Assembly: GCA_014799845.1 (NCBI GenBank)
Contig: JAAVHF010000064.1
Coordinates: 1 to 33,022, forward strand
DNA from: Oscillibacter sp.
Lineage (GTDB): Bacteria > Bacillota > Clostridia > Oscillospirales > Oscillospiraceae
Reading direction: 5' to 3'
Length of the DNA stretch: 33,022 nt
Below the pieces are notes generated by a model that ran no database searches, was not told the DNA's origin, and saw only the letters and a list, made by a program, of their open reading frames with translations. Below are positions 1 through 8,920 of the stretch, one piece after another; the first letter of the stretch is position 1; every line of letters starts with the position of its first letter. Made by a program: the position numbers and the translations under genes.

Positions 1-82
1 AAGACTACCTGGTTGATAGGCAGGAGGTGGAAGCGCAGTAATGTGTGCAGCTGACCTGTACTAATCGCCCGAGGGCTTGACC
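1..82 (+). rRNA. 23S ribosomal RNA, 3' end (partial)
   Basis: The first ~82 bases match the conserved 3' tail of bacterial 23S rRNA: the GGTTGATAGG segment, the AAGCGCAGTAATG stretch, the GCTGACC...TACTAAT segment and the closing GGGCTTGACC. The gene starts left of the window. The end is placed by analogy with other Firmicute 23S genes and may be off by a few bases. Confidence 0.95.
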
Positions 83-164
83 TACATTATGCAGGCAATA
101 GCCTCGCTCCGCTCCCAATCCCCTTTCTTCCCTTTGTTCAGTTTTCAGGGTGTGATCCTGAATA
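83..164 (+). other. 23S-5S spacer, no tRNA
   Basis: This 82-base spacer between the 23S end and the 5S start holds no cloverleaf-like sequence and no ORF of interest. It contains pyrimidine-rich runs and presumably carries rRNA processing sites. Confidence 0.7.
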
Positions 165-280
<116 letters not shown>

Positions 281-284
281 TGAA

Positions 285-313
285 GGGACAGTCGAAAGGC
301 TGTCCCTTTTTTT
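285..313 (+). terminator. rRNA operon terminator
   Basis: Seven-base stem GGGACAG / CTGTCCC, extended by U-G and C-G pairs around a GAAA tetraloop, followed directly by seven T. This is a canonical intrinsic terminator 4 bases after the 5S gene. Confidence 0.93.
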
Positions 314-341
314 GTTCTATCATACATTGGAGGGGTGCAAA

Positions 342-747
342 ATGGCAAGACGGGAATCTGGTGCAGGACCGATTAGACCCAGAATGGCCAGGGGTCACGT
401 TTCCTGGTGGCCATGTGGAGCCGGGCGAGTCCTTCGTGGAATCCGTGATTCGTGAAGTCAGGGAAGAGACAGGCTTGGCAATCAGAAGACCGCGGCTGTG
501 CGGCTTGAAACAGTTTCTGCGGGATGATGGCGTGCGGTATGTTGTTTTCTTTTTCAAGACGGACTGCTTTTCGGGGGAATTGACCTCCTCGGATGAGGGG
601 AAAGTGTTTTGGATCAAAAGGTCCGAGTTAGGCAATTACAGATTGGCAAATGATTTTGAGAATATGCTGCGCGTATTCGAATCAGAGGATTTGAACGAAT
701 TTTATTATGAGAAGATTGATGGTGAGTGGCAGCTGACGCTGCTTTGA
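342..747 (+). pseudogene. Nudix hydrolase, N-terminus damaged
   Basis: The frame ending at 747 encodes a MutT/Nudix pyrophosphohydrolase. It has an intact Nudix box (GHVEPGESF...REVREETGL, fitting Gx5Ex7REUxEExGU) preceded by LVQDRLDPEWPGVTFPGG. Family members usually have 10-20 further residues (the first beta-strand) before the VQDR segment. Here a good Shine-Dalgarno (GGAGGGG, 329-335) leads to an ATG at 342 reading Met-Ala-Arg in a different frame from the Nudix box, and the Nudix frame itself runs upstream through the 5S terminator. The simplest reading is a small out-of-frame deletion just after codon 3. A start at GTG 361 would give a shortened 128-residue protein. The catalytic motif is preserved, so residual expression cannot be excluded. 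The response regulator start lies 23 bases downstream. Confidence 0.65.
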
Positions 748-770
748 TTTCACGGCAGAAAGGGCATGGT

Positions 771-1445
771 ATGTATAAGATTTTTGTCATCGAAGATGAC
801 GCCGTTATCGCGGGGGCGGTAGTCGAGTACATTGCCTCCTGGGGCTGGGAGGCACGCAAGGCGGAGGATATGACTCGTGTCATGGAGGAATTTGCCTCTT
901 TTGCCCCTCACCTGGTCCTCCTGGACATCGGCCTGCCATACCGGAACGGATATCACTGGTGCGTTGAAATCCGGAAGCTCAGTCAAGTGCCCATCGTATT
1001 CCTCTCCTCCGCTTCTGATAATATGAACATTGTTATGGCGATGAACATGGGCGGAGACGACTTTGTAGCAAAGCCTTTTGACTTGGAGGTCTTGGCAGCA
1101 AAGGTCCAGGCGCTGCTGCGAAGGACCTACGACTTCGGGGCTTCCGCGCCGCTGCTGGGATGCCGGGGAGCAGTACTGGATACTGGGGATAACACCTTAC
1201 GCTATGAGGGACAGACGCTGGAACTGAGCCGGAATGAGTACCGGATTTTACAGGTACTGCTGGAGCAGAGAGGGAAAACGGTCTCCAGAGATACGTTGAT
1301 GCGGAAATTATGGGAGACGGACAGCTTTGTGGATGAGAATACCCTGACGGTGAATATGGCCCGGCTGCGGCGGAAACTGGAGGGGATCGGTCTGACGGAG
1401 TTTATCCGGACCAAAAAGGGACTGGGTTACCTGATTGAGGGGTGA
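771..1445 (+). CDS. OmpR/PhoB-type response regulator (BceR-like)
   Basis: DNA-binding response regulator of 224 residues. The receiver domain has the acidic pocket EDD at 8-10, phospho-acceptor Asp52 in LVLLDIGLP and the AKPFD lysine. It is followed by a winged-helix Trans_reg_C domain ending in TKKGLGYLIEG. The start is the ATG giving MYKIFVIEDD rather than the upstream codon at 726, because receiver domains begin there and a purine-rich AGAAAGGG precedes it. The gene abuts the histidine kinase, with the kinase start a few bases after the stop, forming a two-gene signalling operon. Sequence style resembles the BceR/NisR group, which normally controls peptide-antibiotic ABC transporters, but none is adjacent here. 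The target is unknown. Confidence 0.9.
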   Translation: MYKIFVIEDDAVIAGAVVEYIASWGWEARKAEDMTRVMEEFASFAPHLVLLDIGLPYRNGYHWCVEIRKLSQVPIVFLSSASDNMNIVMAMNMGGDDFVAKPFDLEVLAAKVQALLRRTYDFGASAPLLGCRGAVLDTGDNTLRYEGQTLELSRNEYRILQVLLEQRGKTVSRDTLMRKLWETDSFVDENTLTVNMARLRRKLEGIGLTEFIRTKKGLGYLIEG

Positions 1446-1451
1446 GTGCGG

Positions 1452-2438
1452 ATGCGGCTGCTTTGGGGATATGTCAAAGGGAAGTGCTGGGTGCTGGTAT
1501 TGCTGGGCGTATGTATAGGGGTGTTCGCCTGGGTGCTGGCCCTCTACGACCTGCCGGCAGAGGCGGCGGGGTATGGCGGATTGTTATGTGTTATCCTGCT
1601 GCTGATCTGCGGTGTGGCGGATTTTTTGCGATGGCGCAGGCGTGTGCTGGATCTGGAAGGAATGACGGGCCAGGCGGCGCTGCTGCTGCCGCTGCTGCCG
1701 GAGGCACGTAACCTGGAGGAAGCGGCCTATCGGGAACTTCTGACGGAACTGAACGAAGACCGCAGGAACGCGGTTTCCACGCTGGATGCGAAGAATCGGG
1801 AAACGATGGACTACTACACTATGTGGGTGCATCAGATCAAAACGCCGATTGCCGCCATGCGGCTGATCCTTCGGGAGGATGAGACAGAACAGGGGCTGGC
1901 CCTGAAAGCGGAATTATTCCGGGTGGAGCAGTACGTGGAATTGGTACTCAGCTATCTGCGGTTGGACGGCGGGGCTTCGGATTATGTCATCCGGCAGGTC
2001 AACGTGGACAACGTCCTGCGGCAGGCGGTGCGGAAGTACGCGCCGCTGTTTATACGGGGGAAGGTTGCGCTGGAGCTGCGGGAAACCGGATTGAAGGCGC
2101 TCAGCGATGAGAAGTGGCTGCAATTGGTGATCGAGCAGGTGCTGTCCAACGCTGTGAAGTACGCCCCCGGCGGTCGTGTGACGGTGTGGAGCGAGGGGGA
2201 GAAGCTGCTGATTCAGGATGACGGCGTGGGCATCGCGGCAGAGGATCTGCCCAGGATCTTCGAGCGGGGATTTACTGGCTGCAATGGCAGGATGGATAAG
2301 CGGTCTACCGGAATTGGACTTTACTTATGCAGGGAGATTTGCAGAAAACTGGGACATACCATTTCTGTGGATTCTGAACAGGGGAAGGGGACCAGGATTA
2401 CGATTGGGCTGGCGCGGCCTTATCTTGAAGTTGAATAG
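1452..2438 (+). CDS. Intramembrane-sensing histidine kinase (BceS-like)
   Basis: A sensor kinase of 328 residues with two closely spaced N-terminal membrane segments (~12-31 and ~41-58) and almost no extracellular loop, the layout of intramembrane-sensing BceS-type kinases. The H-box is MWVHQIKTP with His127. N-box (EQVLSNAVKYAP), G1 (DDGVGI) and G2 (STGIGLYLC) motifs complete the ATPase domain. The ATG at 1452 (MRLLWGYVKGK) fits the usual family start; GTG 1446 is the alternative and is only two codons longer. It is expected to phosphorylate the regulator encoded directly upstream. BceS kinases normally sense through a partner BceAB transporter, which is missing next to this pair. Confidence 0.9.
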   Translation: MRLLWGYVKGKCWVLVLLGVCIGVFAWVLALYDLPAEAAGYGGLLCVILLLICGVADFLRWRRRVLDLEGMTGQAALLLPLLPEARNLEEAAYRELLTELNEDRRNAVSTLDAKNRETMDYYTMWVHQIKTPIAAMRLILREDETEQGLALKAELFRVEQYVELVLSYLRLDGGASDYVIRQVNVDNVLRQAVRKYAPLFIRGKVALELRETGLKALSDEKWLQLVIEQVLSNAVKYAPGGRVTVWSEGEKLLIQDDGVGIAAEDLPRIFERGFTGCNGRMDKRSTGIGLYLCREICRKLGHTISVDSEQGKGTRITIGLARPYLEVE

Positions 2439-2492
2439 AATATTCGTTCCTGACGCAGGCTGGGGACGGTTTCATTGGTTTCTGTAACCAAC

Positions 2493-2529
2493 AAAAAGGA
2501 CTTGGGGAGAGTTGCCCAAGTCCTTTTTT
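2493..2529. terminator. Bidirectional terminator between convergent genes
   Basis: A long perfect stem AAAAAGGACTTGGG / CCCAAGTCCTTTTT with A and T runs on its outer edges. It lies between the kinase (+) and the DUF624-like gene (-), so it can terminate both. Confidence 0.9.
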
Positions 2530-2530
2530 G

Positions 2531-3328
2531 TCAGTTTTTAGTTTGTGCCTGCCGCGCCCTGCGCGCCGAGGCTTCACGCTCCCGGAGGGTCTCCTCAATG
2601 TGGAAGTTCTGCTCCAGGCCGGGATAGATGAGAAACACCGCCGGGAGTGCCGGGACCCAGAAATTGGTCAGCGGAAGCAGTGTCACCGCCAGGGTGAAAA
2701 ACCGCAGGATCAGCCCCCAGTAGCCGCCCATGATGGCCAGCGCCGCCAGACTGCGGGGCAGCTGGCCGATGAACAGCAGAGCGGCGTTTTTCAGCATCTG
2801 ACCGAAGGTCAGTTCCATAAGCGCTAGCTGGGGCCAAAGATACAGCGACAATCCCAGCACCAGAATGATGCCCGCCGCCAGAGCCGCACCGGTGGCCGCG
2901 TTCAGATGCAGAGCCCCCGCATGGAACAGCAGGAAAAACTGTGCGGCCAGCAGTCCGCCGCCGACGGCTCCCGGCAGGAGAGATGCCTTTGCGCTGCGTT
3001 TCCAGACACGGCGGTAGGTGTGCCACCAGAACCCCGGTTCATCCCGCAGGCCCCGCAGGATGGTGTCCGCCAGCGCGCATAACTCCGGTCCCGCCAGCGC
3101 GCCGCCCACGAGGCCGAACAGGGGAGCAAAGATCAGCACGTGGGAGTAAAGGGCGAAGGCCACCCCCACAAAGAAGGGGAGGCATCCAACCAGGGCCAGG
3201 AATCCCGCCCGGAACACATCCCAGAAGTCCCGGCTCAATACCTCCCAGAAGCGGGGAAGGCTGGTTTTGCGGGGTGCATCCGGCGGAAGGCCGGGGCCCT
3301 CGCGGTCATAATTCGGAAAAAATCCCAT
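2531..3328 (-). CDS. DUF624 (YesL)-like membrane protein
   Basis: Integral membrane protein of 265 residues with about five or six hydrophobic segments (~41-60, 65-85, 117-137, 142-165, 190-212, 216-235). The N-terminal region (RFWEVLSRDFWDVFRAGFLALVGCLPFF) and the helix pattern resemble the DUF624/YesL family, whose members often sit beside carbohydrate ABC transporter genes in Firmicutes; their biochemical role is not established. An AAAGGAG ribosome-binding site precedes the ATG. It is the second gene of a two-gene unit, 43 bases after the small membrane-anchored gene, immediately downstream of the mannan locus. The family call is by pattern only. Confidence 0.7.
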   Translation of the reverse strand: MGFFPNYDREGPGLPPDAPRKTSLPRFWEVLSRDFWDVFRAGFLALVGCLPFFVGVAFALYSHVLIFAPLFGLVGGALAGPELCALADTILRGLRDEPGFWWHTYRRVWKRSAKASLLPGAVGGGLLAAQFFLLFHAGALHLNAATGAALAAGIILVLGLSLYLWPQLALMELTFGQMLKNAALLFIGQLPRSLAALAIMGGYWGLILRFFTLAVTLLPLTNFWVPALPAVFLIYPGLEQNFHIEETLREREASARRARQAQTKN

Positions 3329-3371
3329 AGCGTGCTGCTCCTTTCCTGGCTCTTAGAACCTGATTGATATC

Positions 3372-4028
3372 TCAGCTGAAGAGGACGGCCCAAAGGGCCT
3401 GGGCCCCGGAGAAAGCCGCTTCGTCCGCCTCCGTCAGAATCATCCGGCGGGCAAAGAACAGCGTGTCGGGGAGACAGTTGGTCCACTCGACCTCCGCCGC
3501 TCCTGACCAGTTGGCAAAAGGCACGGTCATGTTCTCCCAGTCCGTGGAGCCCTCCGGAGGCGTGGAACCGTCCAGGTAGGACAGGGCGTCGTGGTTGGTC
3601 TGGAAGCTCTCCGGATCATCCAGGAGGAAAATACCGCTCTGGCGGGTGTAAAAGTCCGCGTTCAGCTTGTCCAGATTGGTTGTCATGACCTGAATGGCGG
3701 CGTCGTCCATGGCGGTGGAGGTGTAGTCGATCTGAATGGCGTTGACGGCTACATGGACCTCGCCGTCGCCGTTGCAGTCCGGGGCGATTTTTTCCAGCGC
3801 GGCCCGCAGGGAGGCAATTTCATCCGGAGTGGCAGCATAGCGGGTCACCAGGGCAACCGAGCAGTCATTCTGCGCCTTGGTCAGACGCTCCCAGGCGACG
3901 CCGCAAAGGATGATCACGGCCAGTACGCCGCAGAGCACATAAATCCAGTGGTAGCGCCACCAGTTGTCCCGGCGCTGCTGGGGCGTCATATTTTCGGGCA
4001 TTTCCCGGGGAATCGGTCGTTTTGCCAT
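3372..4028 (-). CDS. Single-pass membrane-anchored protein of unknown function
   Basis: I do not recognise the family. The 218-residue product has a short charged cytoplasmic N-terminus, one membrane helix (~28-45, YVLCGVLAVIILCGVAW) and a ~170-residue presumably extracytoplasmic domain. The ORF track starts it at 4175, but the ATG at 4028 has a strong AGGGAGG ribosome-binding site and removes a low-complexity basic leader, so I prefer it. A promoter lies 34-39 bases upstream. The partner gene downstream is DUF624-like. The extracytoplasmic part contains FFARRMILTEADEAAFSGA and a DDPESFQTNHDAL segment without a known catalytic signature. Adjacency to the mannan operon suggests, but does not show, a link to sugar uptake. 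Confidence 0.75.
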   Translation of the reverse strand: MAKRPIPREMPENMTPQQRRDNWWRYHWIYVLCGVLAVIILCGVAWERLTKAQNDCSVALVTRYAATPDEIASLRAALEKIAPDCNGDGEVHVAVNAIQIDYTSTAMDDAAIQVMTTNLDKLNADFYTRQSGIFLLDDPESFQTNHDALSYLDGSTPPEGSTDWENMTVPFANWSGAAEVEWTNCLPDTLFFARRMILTEADEAAFSGAQALWAVLFS

Positions 4029-4061
4029 GGCTTGCCTCCCTGGCCGTGTGGCCTGTGTGGT

Positions 4062-4067
4062 ATTATA
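4062..4067 (-). promoter_or_regulatory. Promoter -10 for the small membrane gene and DUF624 pair
   Basis: On the minus strand an ideal TATAAT is preceded by TGC (extended -10), about 34 bases before the ATG at 4028. The -35 is poor (TAGAAA-like), as is common with extended -10 promoters. It lets this pair be expressed independently of the mannan operon ending at 4097. Confidence 0.65.
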
Positions 4068-4096
4068 GCATAAAAGAACTGGGTTTTCTACCTGGG

Positions 4097-5020
4097 TTAT
4101 GACACATAACAGTCCAATGTGCGGCAGTTCCCTTCGACCTGATAGCCGCCGCTGCCGGCGGGGAGGAAATAGCATTCCCCTTTGCGAATAACGCGGCTTT
4201 CGCCGCCGCAGAGGAGCATTCCGCTGCCCTCGGTGAACAGAAGCGCGTGGAAGGAATCTGTGCCGCAGGCGGCGGCGAAAGCGCCGTCATGACCGTCGGT
4301 GGTGAAGTAACGGCAATGACCCAGGTGAGGGGCGAAATCCGGAGCCTCTGTTGGATGGAGGTCCGTCACGTCCAGAGCCTTTTCAATGTGAAGCTGCCGG
4401 GGAAGTCCATCCGGTCCCACGCGGCCGTAGTCAAAAACGCGGTAGGTCACATTGGAATTTTGCTGAACCTCCGCAATGACCAGACCCGCGCCAATGGCGT
4501 GGAGTGTGCCGGAAGGGATAAAAAAGACGTCTCCACGCTTGACCGGGACGGCGCGGAGGACCTCGGTCAGGGTTCCGTCCGCCGTCCGGCGGGCCAGTTC
4601 CCCGGCGGTGATTTCCTGCCGGAAGCCGTAGTAGAGGCAGGAACCGGGGGCGGCGTCCAGGACCACCCACATCTCCGTTTTGCCGTACTGGCCCTCGTGG
4701 GACAGGGCGTAAGCATCGGAGGGGTGAACCTGGACGGAGAGATTCTGTCTGGCGTCAATGAGCTTGATGAGCATGGGGAAGTTCTCAAACTGACGGCAGT
4801 TGGTACCCAAAACCTCCGGCCCCGCCTTTTCAATATAGGCGGGGAGGGTCTGACCGGCATAGGGGCCGTCTTTCAATACGGAGGGTCCATCGGGGTGGCA
4901 GGAGAGAACCCAGGCCTCCGCCAGGGGCGACAGATCGCTGAGAATGCCGAAATCGGTTTTCAGGCGCTGTCCGCCCCAGATATAGTCCTTACAGGCGGGT
5001 AAAAGTTGATATGCGGGCAT
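4097..5020 (-). CDS. manA: Mannose-6-phosphate isomerase (type I)
   Basis: Cytoplasmic zinc enzyme interconverting mannose-6-phosphate and fructose-6-phosphate, 307 residues, the short Firmicute-type length. Visible metal ligands are Gln97 and His99 in SVQVHPSDAYA, Glu116 in KTEMW and His174 in PSGTLHAIG; the last part is a cupin-like barrel. A GGAGG ribosome-binding site precedes the ATG. It is the last gene of the leftward mannan operon, 24 bases after the SASA esterase, and completes the route by sending mannose carbon into glycolysis after the phosphohexomutase has made Man-6-P. Confidence 0.93.
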   Translation of the reverse strand: MPAYQLLPACKDYIWGGQRLKTDFGILSDLSPLAEAWVLSCHPDGPSVLKDGPYAGQTLPAYIEKAGPEVLGTNCRQFENFPMLIKLIDARQNLSVQVHPSDAYALSHEGQYGKTEMWVVLDAAPGSCLYYGFRQEITAGELARRTADGTLTEVLRAVPVKRGDVFFIPSGTLHAIGAGLVIAEVQQNSNVTYRVFDYGRVGPDGLPRQLHIEKALDVTDLHPTEAPDFAPHLGHCRYFTTDGHDGAFAAACGTDSFHALLFTEGSGMLLCGGESRVIRKGECYFLPAGSGGYQVEGNCRTLDCYVS

Positions 5021-5044
5021 GGAATAGCCTCCAGTGTGCTGTTA

Positions 5045-6559
5045 TTAGATCATAATCTCAAAGGGCGCGGCGGCCAGTCCGGTGCCGCCACAAAGTCCCG
5101 CGGGACCAAAGCTGTACCAGGCGTAACGAACCGCTTTTGGCGTTGAGACGCCGGGAGCGGCTGCCCGAACGGTATCCGGGGCGGTCACCTGAGCTACCGC
5201 GTGCTGGAAAGTGCCGTCGGGGCCTGCCAGCCGGAAGCCGCCGCCGCGCAGGACCAGCCCGCCGCCCGTATGGTCGAAATGGAGCAAAACGGCGTCTCCG
5301 TTTCGCTGGGCGGAGATACATACCGGGGGCCGTCCGGTGACCGGCAGACGGTACACGGCCTCCAGGGCCAGGAGGCCCAGGCGGGTCCCGGGGGTGCGCT
5401 TGTCAATGGGATGGATGTTGTCAAATTCGCCGCAGTCCGTCAGAACGGCAAGCCCAACGCCCGGCAGCGTCCGGGCGGCGTCCGCCTGGGCCTTGCGGAG
5501 GATGGGCCAGCGCATGGAGTCGCCGGAGAGGGACTCGGCTTTGCTGATATACATGGGGAGCTGGAGGAGGAGGAAGGGCTTTTCTCCGCCGCCCCAGTCC
5601 TGCCGCCAGCGGCGGATCAGATGGGTGAGAAGTGCGTAATAGTCCCCGGGCCACTCCTCGTCCTGCTCTCCCTGATAGTACCAGAAGCCGCGAATGGCAT
5701 AGGGGGCAAGCCGGGAGAGCATGGCGTCATACAGATTTCCCGGTCGCTGGAAACCGGTTCGTCCGGCAGGCGGGGGCCAGGGGTAGAGGCCGCACGCCTC
5801 GTTGAGGACTTCCCAGGTCACCTCCGGCTCCTGGGCACGGCGGGCGGCGACGCGTGCGTTCCAGGCGTCTACCTCCTTTTGGTAGGCGGCCAGCTCCCGG
5901 GCAAAGGCTTCGTCAGACTTGCTGCCCATGCGGGCGTCGTATCCGGCGATCCGCGCCCGGCCCTCCGGGAAAGAGGCCAGCTCCTCCCGGGGAAGCCAGC
6001 AGTGGGCGTAGGTCCCGCCCCAGCAGCAGGAGATGACGCCGATATGAACGTCCGTCAGATGCCCGGCCAGCGTTTTACCGGCATACCAGGCCACGGCGGA
6101 GAAGTCTCCGGCGGTTTCCGGGCCGGAGAGCTTCCAGGCGGGCGGGGTGGACTGCTCCAGCGCCTCCGCCTCCTCCGGGGTGGCCGCCTTAGGGGTCATG
6201 TAGAGGTGGATGCGGGGATGGAAACTGGCCTGTACAGCGGCCTCGCCGTTTTCGGAATCCTTCAGGGCCAGCTCCATGTTGCTCTGGCCTCCGGCCAGCC
6301 AGACCTCTCCGCGATAGACCTGTTTCAGGCGGATCACATCCGCTCCGCACCGGACGGTCAGCGTGTAGGGGCCTCCGGCGGGACAGGCGGGGAGATCCAG
6401 CCGCCAGCGGCCGGTTTTACCGGCGCGGGTTCGGACAGACTGACCGTCCAGCTCCGCTGTTACCGCCGCCCCCGCGGGGGCGGCGCCCCAGAGGGGGACG
6501 GGGACTTCCCGCTGGAGGACCATGTTGTCGCCGAATATAGCGGCAAGCTTCAAGCCCAT
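5045..6559 (-). CDS. SASA-family (sialate O-acetylesterase-like) carbohydrate esterase
   Basis: Esterase of 504 residues in the SGNH superfamily, SASA type. An N-terminal beta-rich domain (~1-80) precedes the nucleophile block GGQSNME (Ser93); YYQGEQDEEWPGDYY is the conserved middle motif and DNIHP supplies the acidic residue and His. There is no signal peptide, so it should act in the cytoplasm on imported sugars. The family was named for sialate 9-O-acetyl removal, but members in plant-glycan loci remove acetyl groups from oligosaccharides. Here the flanking GH130, epimerase and manA genes point to acetylated mannooligosaccharides. It starts one base after the GH130_1 stop, suggesting translational coupling. 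The exact acetyl position is unknown. Confidence 0.85.
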   Translation of the reverse strand: MGLKLAAIFGDNMVLQREVPVPLWGAAPAGAAVTAELDGQSVRTRAGKTGRWRLDLPACPAGGPYTLTVRCGADVIRLKQVYRGEVWLAGGQSNMELALKDSENGEAAVQASFHPRIHLYMTPKAATPEEAEALEQSTPPAWKLSGPETAGDFSAVAWYAGKTLAGHLTDVHIGVISCCWGGTYAHCWLPREELASFPEGRARIAGYDARMGSKSDEAFARELAAYQKEVDAWNARVAARRAQEPEVTWEVLNEACGLYPWPPPAGRTGFQRPGNLYDAMLSRLAPYAIRGFWYYQGEQDEEWPGDYYALLTHLIRRWRQDWGGGEKPFLLLQLPMYISKAESLSGDSMRWPILRKAQADAARTLPGVGLAVLTDCGEFDNIHPIDKRTPGTRLGLLALEAVYRLPVTGRPPVCISAQRNGDAVLLHFDHTGGGLVLRGGGFRLAGPDGTFQHAVAQVTAPDTVRAAAPGVSTPKAVRYAWYSFGPAGLCGGTGLAAAPFEIMI

Positions 6560-6560
6560 G

Positions 6561-7739
6561 TCACTTTCGCCCCAGATAGGCCAGGTTCTTCTCGATCAGC
6601 CCGCACCGCTGCGCTACGCAGTCCGCCGAGCGCTGGGGGTCGGCGGGGGTGCGGAGGGCGAAGTCCACCAGACGGTCCACGGTGGTGGAGGCCACGTGCA
6701 GGCGGGTGTCGGCGGAGGCGTAGTAGATATAGAGAGAGCCGTCATCGTCCACAATAGCGCCGTTGGTGAATACCACGTTGCTGACGTCGCCGGTCCGCTC
6801 ATCCCAGCGGGGGGCGATGAGGAACCCGGAGGGCTCGGCGATCACCCGGGCGGGGTCGTCCAGAGCGGTGAGAAACACATACACCACATACCGCAGTCCG
6901 GCGGCGGTGTTTCGCACGCCATGGGCGATGTGCAGCCAGCCGGCCTTCGTCTTGATGGGCACCGCGCCCGCGCCGTTTTTCGATTCGGTGATGGTGTGGT
7001 ATTTCCGGGCGCTGGTGATGCGCTCATGATCGATCACCGGGTGGGTGATGTCCCCGCAGAGGCCGAAGCCGATGCCGCCGCCGCTGCCGGTGTCAATAAA
7101 GCCGTCCATGGGGCGGGTGAAGAAAGCGTATTTGCCCTCCACAAATTCCGGCAGCAGGCAGACGTTCCGCTGCTGGGGACTTTCCAGAGTCACCAGATTG
7201 GGCAGACGCTCCCAGGTTTTCAGATCCCTGGTGCGGACGATGCCCGCCGCCGCCACGGCGGCGGAGAGGTCGGGGTTGGCGGGGTCCTTGCTTTCGGAGC
7301 AGAACACGCCGTAGATCCAGCCGTCCTCATGCCGGGTCAGGCGCATGTCATAGACGTTGGTTTCCTCGGGGCAGGTATCCGGCAGCTGGAGGGGATAGTC
7401 CCAGAAGCGGAACCCGTCCACGGGGCTCTCGCTCTCCGCCACGGCGAAAAAGCTCTTGCGGTCATTGCCCTCCACCCGGGCTATCAGATAATACTTGCCG
7501 TTCAGCTTGATGGCCCCGGCATTGAATACCGCGTTGACCCCCAGGCGCTCCATGAAATAGGGGTTGCTCTCGGGGTTCAGGTCGTACCGCCAGATCACCG
7601 GGGCGTGCTCGCGGGTCAGTACCGGATATTCCCAGCGGGTGTAGATGCCGTTATAGAAATCACTGGGCCGGTTTTTCCGGTTGATGATGGTTTCGTACCG
7701 GGCGGTCTCCCGGGCGAGGGCGGTATCAAATGAAAACAT
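6561..7739 (-). CDS. GH130_1 4-O-beta-D-mannosyl-D-glucose phosphorylase
   Basis: Cytoplasmic inverting phosphorylase of 392 residues that cleaves beta-1,4-Man-Glc with phosphate to Man-1-P and glucose. Sequence features recall the characterised Bacteroides fragilis enzyme almost motif for motif: [34 protein letters not shown], catalytic Asp131 in [34 protein letters not shown]-like HIAHGVRN and GDVSNVVF. Its start overlaps the end of the epimerase gene by 14 bases, with the GGAGGG ribosome-binding site inside that gene, so the two are translated together. This fits the pathway, in which the epimerase makes Man-Glc and this enzyme consumes it. The subfamily call is strong. Confidence 0.93.
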   Translation of the reverse strand: MFSFDTALARETARYETIINRKNRPSDFYNGIYTRWEYPVLTREHAPVIWRYDLNPESNPYFMERLGVNAVFNAGAIKLNGKYYLIARVEGNDRKSFFAVAESESPVDGFRFWDYPLQLPDTCPEETNVYDMRLTRHEDGWIYGVFCSESKDPANPDLSAAVAAAGIVRTRDLKTWERLPNLVTLESPQQRNVCLLPEFVEGKYAFFTRPMDGFIDTGSGGGIGFGLCGDITHPVIDHERITSARKYHTITESKNGAGAVPIKTKAGWLHIAHGVRNTAAGLRYVVYVFLTALDDPARVIAEPSGFLIAPRWDERTGDVSNVVFTNGAIVDDDGSLYIYYASADTRLHVASTTVDRLVDFALRTPADPQRSADCVAQRCGLIEKNLAYLGRK

Positions 7740-8907
7740 CAGGGTCCCTCCTTATCAGTTCCATACACATCCGCCCGTTGTGGTACGGGCATTTCCAGGG
7801 CTCGACGATGGGCTTTTCCCGGTCAGGCTCGCCCGCTTCGTCCAGCCGCCAGAACCACTCGCCGCCGGGGCGGCGGTCCTCCAGCTTTTCCGTGATGTAC
7901 CGCCAGAGGCTGGCGGCGGCATCCCGGCAGTCCGTGCGGTCCGGGTGCTTGATAAATTCATTGACAAAGCCCAGCAGAGCCTCCGCCTGGACCCACCAGA
8001 CGCGGTGGGTATCCACCACGCCCCTTTCGCACTCGTTGGCCAGGGAGCCGTTGAAGGCGGCGCGGAGGACGCTGTCCGCCAGGGCGCTGTCGATAGCGGC
8101 GATCTTTTCCGTTAACGCCGGGGTTTCCAGCAGGAAGCAGCCCCAGTCGATGAGCCAGCTTGATTCGATGTCGTGGCCGTAGCTGGTCAGATCAATGAGC
8201 GAACGGTAGTCCTTATCAAAAAAGACCTCCTGCCGCCGCAGCCGGGGATTATAGACCTTCCGGGCGTAGATGTCCAGAATGCGCTCCAGGGCAGCAGATA
8301 CTTCCGGGCTTTTTTCGGCCTGATACAGGCCGGAATAGCCCTCGAATACGTGCAGAAGCGTGTTCATGGTCCGCTCCGCCATGACGCCGTTTTCCGACAG
8401 CTTTTCGTTGGAGGCCGGGCGGAAATCCCGGGTGAAAGCCTCCAGATAGCCGCCGCCGTCAGTACAGCGGGTCTCGATGATATCAAACAGTTCCTTTGCC
8501 AGGGCCAGGGCTTCCCCTTCGCCGGTAAGGCGGTAGTAGGCGGAGAGGGCATAGATGGCGAAGGCCTGATTGTAGGTGTGCTTGGTGGCGTCCAGGGGCT
8601 TGCCGTCGTAGGACACGGACCAGTAGACGCCGCCCTGCTCCCGGTCCAGGCATTTGTCCGTCAGAAAACGGTAGGCGTGCCGGGCGTAGGGAATGAGGGT
8701 TTCATCTCCGGTAACCATGGCGGCTTCGGAGAAAAACCAGAGGATGCGGCTGTTCAGGATGCAGCCCTTTTCCGCCTGCCTGTCAATGCGCAGATCGAAG
8801 TCCATGTAGCCGTAGTACCCGCCGTGCGCCTCGTCCCGCAGGGCCTGCCAGAAGGGCAGGAGCCGCTGGGTAAGCATGGCGCGGGCGGCTTGCGCGATGC
8901 GCTGCAT
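7726..8907 (-). CDS. Mannobiose/cellobiose 2-epimerase (AGE family)
   Basis: An (alpha/alpha)6-barrel epimerase of 393 residues that inverts C2 of the reducing-end sugar, here most likely turning beta-1,4-mannobiose into Man-Glc. Typical motifs are present: [28 protein letters not shown] with a catalytic-region His, [14 protein letters not shown], and [14 protein letters not shown] near the C-terminus, the signature of the cellobiose 2-epimerase branch. The ORF track starts at 9018 inside the preceding gene; the ATG at 8907 has an AGGAGGG site and gives [12 protein letters not shown], so I use it. It is 13 bases downstream of the GH130_2 stop and overlaps GH130_1 at its own end. Context decides mannobiose over cellobiose as the main substrate. 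Confidence 0.9.
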   Translation of the reverse strand: MQRIAQAARAMLTQRLLPFWQALRDEAHGGYYGYMDFDLRIDRQAEKGCILNSRILWFFSEAAMVTGDETLIPYARHAYRFLTDKCLDREQGGVYWSVSYDGKPLDATKHTYNQAFAIYALSAYYRLTGEGEALALAKELFDIIETRCTDGGGYLEAFTRDFRPASNEKLSENGVMAERTMNTLLHVFEGYSGLYQAEKSPEVSAALERILDIYARKVYNPRLRRQEVFFDKDYRSLIDLTSYGHDIESSWLIDWGCFLLETPALTEKIAAIDSALADSVLRAAFNGSLANECERGVVDTHRVWWVQAEALLGFVNEFIKHPDRTDCRDAAASLWRYITEKLEDRRPGGEWFWRLDEAGEPDREKPIVEPWKCPYHNGRMCMELIRRDPDVFI

Positions 8908-8920
8908 AGAAAGCCCTCCT

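Noticed and set aside
83-164. tRNA gene in the rRNA spacer
   Set aside because: Only 82 bases with no acceptor or TpsiC-arm pattern.
5201-6757. 518-residue plus-strand ORF
   Set aside because: Antisense to the SASA esterase and GH130_1 genes; glycine/valine-rich shadow composition.
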